From assembly GCA_035535015.1 (NCBI GenBank), contig DATLQU010000022.1, positions 62,001-126,000 on the forward strand: a stretch of DNA of 64,000 nucleotides. The letters run 5' to 3'. The notes under the pieces are model-generated. The model was not told the DNA's origin. It ran no database searches and saw only the letters and a program-made list of their open reading frames with translations. This document shows, one piece after another, positions 59,420 through 64,000 of this stretch (position 1 is its first letter; each line of letters opens with the position of its first letter). This stretch comes from Palsa-661 sp035535015. Lineage in GTDB: Bacteria; Actinomycetota; Acidimicrobiia; Acidimicrobiales; UBA8190. The translations under genes and the position numbers were made by a program.

Positions 59420-62137
59420 TCAGAGAGCCCAGGGGTCGGCCGAGTCGGGGTCGATGGCGTAGGCGGCCATGGCGTCGGCGACCTCTTCGGGCTTGGCTTC
59501 TCCCGTTCGGGCCAGGGCGGCCAGGACGGCGACGACGATATGGGCGGCGTCGATCTCGAAGAAACGACGCAGGGCCGCCCGGGTGTCGGAGCGGCCGAAG
59601 CCGTCGGTGCCGAGAGAGGTGAAGGGCCGGGGGACGAAGCGGGCCACCTGGTCGGGGACGGCCCGGAGATAGTCGCTGACGGCCACCACCGGGCCGGCGC
59701 CGGCGGCCAGGGAGGCAGTGACGAAGGGGATCCGGGCCGGGTCGGCCGGATGGAGCCGGTTGGCCCTCTCCGCCGAGAGGGCGTCGCGGCGGAGCTCGGT
59801 GTAGGAGGTGACCGACCAGGCGTCGGCCGAGACCCCCCAGTCCCGGGCGAGGATCTCCCGGGCCTCCATGGCCGCCTGCCACATCGGCCCGGAGAAGAGA
59901 ATGCTGGCCTGGCGGGGGGCGGCCGGCGAGGAGAGTTCGGCCGGAGGGGCGAAGGCGTAGAGGCCGCGGAGGATGCCGGCCCGGACGCGTTGGCCGTCCT
60001 CGCCGGAGGGCAGGGGGGGCATGAGGTAGTTCTCGTTGTAGAGGGTGAGGTACCAGAAGGAGTCCTCGGGCTCGGGACCGAGGGTGGAGGCGACCGCTCT
60101 CTCCATGATGATGGCGATCTCGTAGGCGAAGGCGGGGTCGTAGATCCGGGCCGCCGGGTTGACCGAGGCCAGGAGGGGGGAGTGGCCGTCGTCGTGCTGG
60201 AGGCCCTCACCCTGGAGGGTGGTCCGGCCCGCGGTGCAGCCGGCCAGGACGCCCCGGCCCCGGATGTCGCCGAGCAGCCAGGTCAGGTCGCCGACGCGCT
60301 GGAAGCCGAACATGGAATAGAAGAGGTAGATCGGCAGCATCGGTTGGCCCCAGGTGGCGTAGGCCGTGGACAGGGCGATGAACGAAGCCATCGATCCGGC
60401 CTCGGTGATGCCTTCTTCGAGGACCTGGCCCTTGATGTCCTCGGCGTAGCGGAGGATGAGGTCCGAGTCGACGGGGGTGTAGCGCTGGCCTTCGGGGGCG
60501 TAGATCTTGGTCTCGGCGATCAGGGGTTCGAGGCCGAAGGTCCGGGCCTCGTCGGGGACGATCGGGGCCACCAGCCGGCCGATGGCCGGGTCCCGGACCA
60601 GGTTCCGCAGCAGCCGGGCGAAGGCCATGGTGGTGGAGACCTCCTGGGTGGCCGAGCCCGCCGTCAGGTCACTGAAGACGGTTGCCGCCGGGGCCGGGGC
60701 GGGCTTCGGCCGGACGAGCCGGGAGGGGACGGGACCGGCCAGGACCTTCCGGCGGGCGGTCAGGTAGTCGTGGGCGGCCGAGCCGACGGGAGGCCGGTAG
60801 TAGGGGGGCTGGTCGGCGTCGAGGGCCGAGTCCGGGATCTCCTCCTGGAGGTAGAGCCGGTCCCGCAGCGCCAGCAGCTGGGGCTTGGTCATCTTCTTGA
60901 TCTGGTGGGTGGCGTTTCTGGCCTCGATCTCGGGTCCGAGGGTCCAGCCCTTGACCGTCTTGGCCAGGATGGCCGTCGGCTGACCGGTGGGGGCGGTGGC
61001 CGCCTTGTAGGCGGCGTAGAGCTTCCGGTAGTCGTGGCCGCCGCGGGGGAGGGCGAAGATCTCGTCGTCGGAGAGGTGCTCGACCAGTTTGCGGAGCCGG
61101 GGGTCGGGACCGAAGAAGTGGTCCCGGATGTAGGCGCCGGACTCGGTGACGTACTTCTGGAACTCCCCGTCGGGGGTGGTGTTCATCTTGTCGAGCAGGA
61201 CGCCGTCGACGTCCCGGGCGAGCAGCTCGTCCCACTTCGATCCCCAGACGACCTTGATGACGTTCCAGCCCGCTCCCCGGAAGGTGGCTTCCGCCTCCTG
61301 GATGATCTTGCCGTTTCCCCGGACGGGGCCGTCGAGGCGTTGGAGGTTGCAGTTGACCACGAAGACCAGGTTGTCGAGGTGCTCCCGGCCGGCCACGGAG
61401 AGCGCTCCGGTCGAGTCCACCTCGTCGAGCTCACCGTCACCGACGAAAGCCCAGACCCGCGAGGCCGAGGTGTCGGCCAGCTCCCGGTTGAGCAGATAGC
61501 GGTTGATATGGGCCTGGTAGATGGCGGTGAGGGGGCCGAGGCCCATGGAGACGGTGGGGTACTCCCAGAAGTCGGGGAGCAGGCGGGGGTGGGGATAGGA
61601 GGGGAGTCCCCGGCCCGAGACCTCCTGGCGGAAGTGGTCGAGCTGGTCCTCGGAGAGCCGGCCCTCGACGAAGGCCCGGGCGTAGATGCCGGGGGAGGCG
61701 TGGCCCTGGAAGAAGACCATGTCGCCGAAGCCGCCGTCGGACTTGCCCCGGAAGAAGTGGTTGAAGCCGACCTCGTAGAGAGAAGCTGAGCTCGCATAGG
61801 TGGCCAGGTGGCCGCCGATCCCCTCGGAGCGGTGGTTGGCCCGCGTCACCATGACCGCCGCGTTCCAGCGGATGTAGGCCCGGATCCTGCGTTCGGTGTG
61901 CTCGTCGCCGGGGAACCAGGGTTCCTGGTCGCGGGGGATCGTGTTCACATACGGGGTGGAGACGGTGGCCGGGAAGTCGACCTGGAGCGAGCGGGCCCGT
62001 TCGAGCAGCTTCATCAGTAAGAAGCGCGCCCGGGGCCGGCCCTGGGCCTCGACCACGGCGTCGAAGGAGTCGACCCACTCGGCCGTCTCCTGCGGGTCGA
62101 TGTCGGGGAGCTGGTGGGACATGCCGTCGAAGAGCAT
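59420..62137 (-). CDS. aceE: pyruvate dehydrogenase E1 component (homodimeric)
   Basis: 905-residue thiamine-diphosphate enzyme that decarboxylates pyruvate and acetylates the E2 lipoyl domain. N-terminal IRWNAAVMVTRANHRSEGIG, TPP-Mg motif region VGDGELDEVDSTGALS through VFVVNCNLQRLDGPVRGNGK, LEEGITEAGSMASFIALSTA and RTTLQGEGLQHDDGHS. Length matches actinobacterial and proteobacterial AceE. No E2 or E3 gene lies in the window. Confidence 0.96.
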   Translation of the reverse strand: MLFDGMSHQLPDIDPQETAEWVDSFDAVVEAQGRPRARFLLMKLLERARSLQVDFPATVSTPYVNTIPRDQEPWFPGDEHTERRIRAYIRWNAAVMVTRANHRSEGIGGHLATYASSASLYEVGFNHFFRGKSDGGFGDMVFFQGHASPGIYARAFVEGRLSEDQLDHFRQEVSGRGLPSYPHPRLLPDFWEYPTVSMGLGPLTAIYQAHINRYLLNRELADTSASRVWAFVGDGELDEVDSTGALSVAGREHLDNLVFVVNCNLQRLDGPVRGNGKIIQEAEATFRGAGWNVIKVVWGSKWDELLARDVDGVLLDKMNTTPDGEFQKYVTESGAYIRDHFFGPDPRLRKLVEHLSDDEIFALPRGGHDYRKLYAAYKAATAPTGQPTAILAKTVKGWTLGPEIEARNATHQIKKMTKPQLLALRDRLYLQEEIPDSALDADQPPYYRPPVGSAAHDYLTARRKVLAGPVPSRLVRPKPAPAPAATVFSDLTAGSATQEVSTTMAFARLLRNLVRDPAIGRLVAPIVPDEARTFGLEPLIAETKIYAPEGQRYTPVDSDLILRYAEDIKGQVLEEGITEAGSMASFIALSTAYATWGQPMLPIYLFYSMFGFQRVGDLTWLLGDIRGRGVLAGCTAGRTTLQGEGLQHDDGHSPLLASVNPAARIYDPAFAYEIAIIMERAVASTLGPEPEDSFWYLTLYNENYLMPPLPSGEDGQRVRAGILRGLYAFAPPAELSSPAAPRQASILFSGPMWQAAMEAREILARDWGVSADAWSVTSYTELRRDALSAERANRLHPADPARIPFVTASLAAGAGPVVAVSDYLRAVPDQVARFVPRPFTSLGTDGFGRSDTRAALRRFFEIDAAHIVVAVLAALARTGEAKPEEVADAMAAYAIDPDSADPWAL

Positions 62138-62262
62138 CGGCTCCAGCCTAGGAGCGGAATTCTCCCCGGGATGCGATAAAACCCCCGATGTGGTGGCCTC
62201 GGGCCGGCCCCACCCGTCGGTGAGGGCGCCCCGCCGGTGGGGGGCCGGTGGTGAGGGGGTCC

Positions 62263-63246
62263 TCAGATGGTGGGGGCGGGAGGATCGATGGTGAAGGTGG
62301 TGACGTAGGTCGGGTGGGTCCCGGCCTCGACGTCGGCGATGACCTCCGAGGTTCCCGCCGCGCAGGAGCGGCCGACGAAGACGAAGGTGGCGTTGCCGTC
62401 GTCATCGAGGGTGCTCGGGAACGGACTCCTGATGGTTCCTCCCGGGAAGCTCTCGAACCCGACGCCGTTGGGGGGGAAGGTCCCCCAGAGGTACCCGACG
62501 AGGCAGCGGCTCTCGAGCTGGGCGCCTTCGATCTCGACCGGTTGCTCGGCGTAGACGGGGTCGGTCTCGACGGTGAAGACGGCGTAGACGTCGGAGTCAC
62601 CGGAGTTGGCCGTGTCGCCGGTCGCCACCTCTCCGGTGGTGACGGTGCCCGAGCTCGTCGGATAGGCGAAGAGCCCGGGCGGGGTGACGTTCGGGGGATC
62701 GAGGGTCAAGGTGCCGAGGGCGGTGTCGAAGGGGGCGACGGTCATGTCGGCCTCGATCACGTCGGTCCCGGGGGCGCAGTTCTCGCCGAAGAGGCTGGTG
62801 GTGGCGTTGCCCTCGTCATCGAGGATCAGGGCGATGACGAGGGGGCTGGGCTGGATGTTGAAGGAGACGTTGAAGCGCGGTCGGGCGAAGCCGTCGATCG
62901 CACAGCTGGCGTCGAGCTGGGACGAGCTGAGATCGACCAGGTCGCCGGCGAACGACGGGGACGCCTCCACTTGGACGACCACGGCGAAGGCCGAGCTGCT
63001 CGTCTCCACCACCGGGGAGGGGTCGATCTGGATGGTGATCGGAGCCGACCCGGCGCCCCCGGCGCCGCCCCCCGCCGCTCCGGCGGAGCAGGCCGCCAGC
63101 TTCTTGGCTTTGGCCGGGTGGGCCGCGCACCAGCCGGCCGAGCCCTTCTTGACGGCCGAGGCCGACCCCGACAGACCGACGAGGGGCGTGGCCACCATGA
63201 GGGATAGGACAAGCAGCTTGGTGGGCAGTCGGCGTCGACGCATCAT
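62263..63246 (-). CDS. secreted two-Cys repeat-domain protein
   Basis: 327 residues from ATG 63246 (a second ATG follows directly). Signal peptide RLPTKLLVLSLMVATPLVGL, then a mature start SAGWCAAHPAKAKKL and a Gly/Ala linker. Domain 1: QIDPSPVVETSSSA, SSSQLDASC, LILDDEGNATTSLFGENCAPG. Domain 2: VETDPVYAEQPVEIEGAQLE, TLDDDGNATFVFVGRSCAAG, AGTHPTYVTTFTIDPPAPT. Paralog of 52550-53509 and of the broken gene immediately upstream. Function unknown; disulfide-stabilised extracellular domains are likely. Confidence 0.8.
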   Translation of the reverse strand: MMRRRRLPTKLLVLSLMVATPLVGLSGSASAVKKGSAGWCAAHPAKAKKLAACSAGAAGGGAGGAGSAPITIQIDPSPVVETSSSAFAVVVQVEASPSFAGDLVDLSSSQLDASCAIDGFARPRFNVSFNIQPSPLVIALILDDEGNATTSLFGENCAPGTDVIEADMTVAPFDTALGTLTLDPPNVTPPGLFAYPTSSGTVTTGEVATGDTANSGDSDVYAVFTVETDPVYAEQPVEIEGAQLESRCLVGYLWGTFPPNGVGFESFPGGTIRSPFPSTLDDDGNATFVFVGRSCAAGTSEVIADVEAGTHPTYVTTFTIDPPAPTI

Positions 63247-63253
63247 CTCTATC

Positions 63254-63761
63254 TCAGATGGTGGGGGCCGGGGGGTTGACGGTGAAGGTGCCCGTGTAGG
63301 TGCTGTGGACCCCGGCACCGACCTCGGCCATCACCACCGAGGGACCGGCGGCACAGGAGATACCCATGAAGGCGAAGACGGCGTTGCCGTCGTCGTCGAC
63401 GATGTCGGTCACGGAAGTGGCGGTGGAATTGGCGCCGGCGCCGTTGGTCCAGACGAAGCCCCGGAGGCAGCGGGCCTCGAGCTGGGCCGAGGAGATGGAG
63501 ATGGTCTGCTCGGCGTAGACCGGGTCGGTCTCCACGGAGAAGACGGCGTAGATGTTCGAGTCACCTGAGGCGGCGGTGTCACCGGTCTCCACCTCGCCCC
63601 CTGGCCTTGGCCGGATGGGCGGCGCACCACTTGGCCGAGCCGACAGGGTTCTTGGCCGCCGCGGCCCTGGCCGCCCCGGCCGGGGCGGAAGAGGTCAGGA
63701 GGGGCGTGGAAATCAGGACAGCCAGGGCGACGATCTTGGCCAGATTCCGCCTCAGTTTCAT
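63254..63761 (-). pseudogene. secreted two-Cys repeat-domain gene with out-of-frame deletion
   Basis: The 5' part from ATG 63761 encodes a signal peptide and SAKWCAAHPAKA, matching the neighbouring paralog. It then changes frame and stops (RGRGGDR). The 3' part, in another frame from GEVETGDTAASGDSN onward, encodes an intact second repeat domain (VETDPVYAEQTISISSAQLE, DIVDDDGNAVFAFMGISCAAG) ending PPAPTI. Compared with the paralog, the linker and all of domain 1 (~170 codons) are deleted and the junction is frameshifted, so no full-length product is possible without frameshifting. Confidence 0.8.
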
Positions 63762-63916
63762 GGATGACCCGTCTCCGTGGTTGTGATTGCCCGGCAATCT
63801 TCCCCTGAGTGGTGGTCCCACCGCCTCATCACCGATGATGAGCCTCTCACTGAGGGCGTGAAACCACGCAGCGTGGGCGTAGCGGGAGACCGATAGGCGG
63901 TGAGGCCGTCGGCCAA

Positions 63917-63930
63917 ATGGGGGCCCCCAT
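63917..63930. promoter_or_regulatory. 14-bp GC palindrome upstream of the secreted-protein genes
   Basis: ATGGGGGCCCCCAT flanked by GGCC on both sides, about 155 bp upstream of the broken gene's start. It could be an operator or the terminator of a gene beyond the window edge. Confidence 0.35.
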
Positions 63931-64000
63931 CGGCCTTAACTCTTGATGGACCGCGGCGTCCGCGCTCTCTCACGCTTTTGCGTGCAACAGATCGGCTGTC

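Noticed and set aside
63917..63930. Origin-like or phage attachment palindrome
   Set aside because: Only one short GC palindrome is present, with no DnaA boxes, integrase or tRNA-derived direct repeat nearby.

Overview
The window is a GC-rich stretch of bacterial chromosome with dense, mostly ATGA/GTGA-coupled genes. It reads as an actinobacterium, most likely of the Acidimicrobiia type. The support is an actinobacterial SOS box, an imuA'-imuB-dnaE2 mutasome, a HupB-like HU with a lysine-rich tail, tiny bS22 and bL37 ribosomal proteins, a CofC for coenzyme F420, homodimeric AceE, three acyl-CoA dehydrogenases and threonine-rich linkers in secreted proteins. The lineage is inferred from gene content only.

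Layout. 1-5.6 kb: an MFS exporter fragment, an acyl-CoA dehydrogenase, and a probable Mg2+ uptake pair (an SLC11/NRAMP-related transporter of the NRMT kind plus a soluble MgtE-N/CBS protein) whose leader contains two well-formed small ORFs. 5.7-10.2 kb: glycosyltransferase, methyltransferase, prenyltransferase-like protein and a second methyltransferase, then a TMEM165-type transporter. 10.2-16.8 kb: aminopeptidase N, a PfkB kinase, a glycerophosphodiesterase, bL37 and YchF. 16.8-24.6 kb: the housekeeping run DUF192, rsmI, a decayed msrA, metG, tatD, an RlpA-like protein, rsmA, ispE, bS22 and tRNA-Gln. 24.7-32.4 kb: two paralogous Cys-rich mini-proteins, the SOS mutasome and an orphan VirD4/TraG-like ATPase. 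32.6-39.3 kb: a hydroxyacid dehydrogenase, HU plus a histone-H1-like protein, PIG-L deacetylase, cofC, gpsA and a class III nucleotidyl cyclase. 39.3-45.4 kb: a GH38 mannosidase, an ECF sigma factor with a membrane-anchored propeller-like partner, a J-domain protein and a chimeric surface-protein remnant. 45.5-56.8 kb: a MatB-like ligase, RNase HII, acyl-CoA dehydrogenases, a DMT transporter, a Glu/Leu-type dehydrogenase, a secreted repeat-domain protein, a metallo-beta-lactamase-fold enzyme and a hydrolase lacking its nucleophile. 56.8-64 kb: thiE, an HhH-GPD repair protein, a ParD-like/zeta toxin-antitoxin module, aceE, and two tandem secreted repeat-domain genes, one of them broken.

The least familiar element is a family of exported two-Cys repeat-domain proteins. 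It is represented four times here (44.5, 52.5, 62.3 and 63.3 kb): two copies look intact, one is a chimera and one carries an out-of-frame internal deletion. This points to repeated recombination among tandem paralogs. The window also has at least ten short tandem-repeat arrays of 13-24 bp period, in intergenic gaps, at gene ends and inside genes, so replication slippage seems common in this genome.
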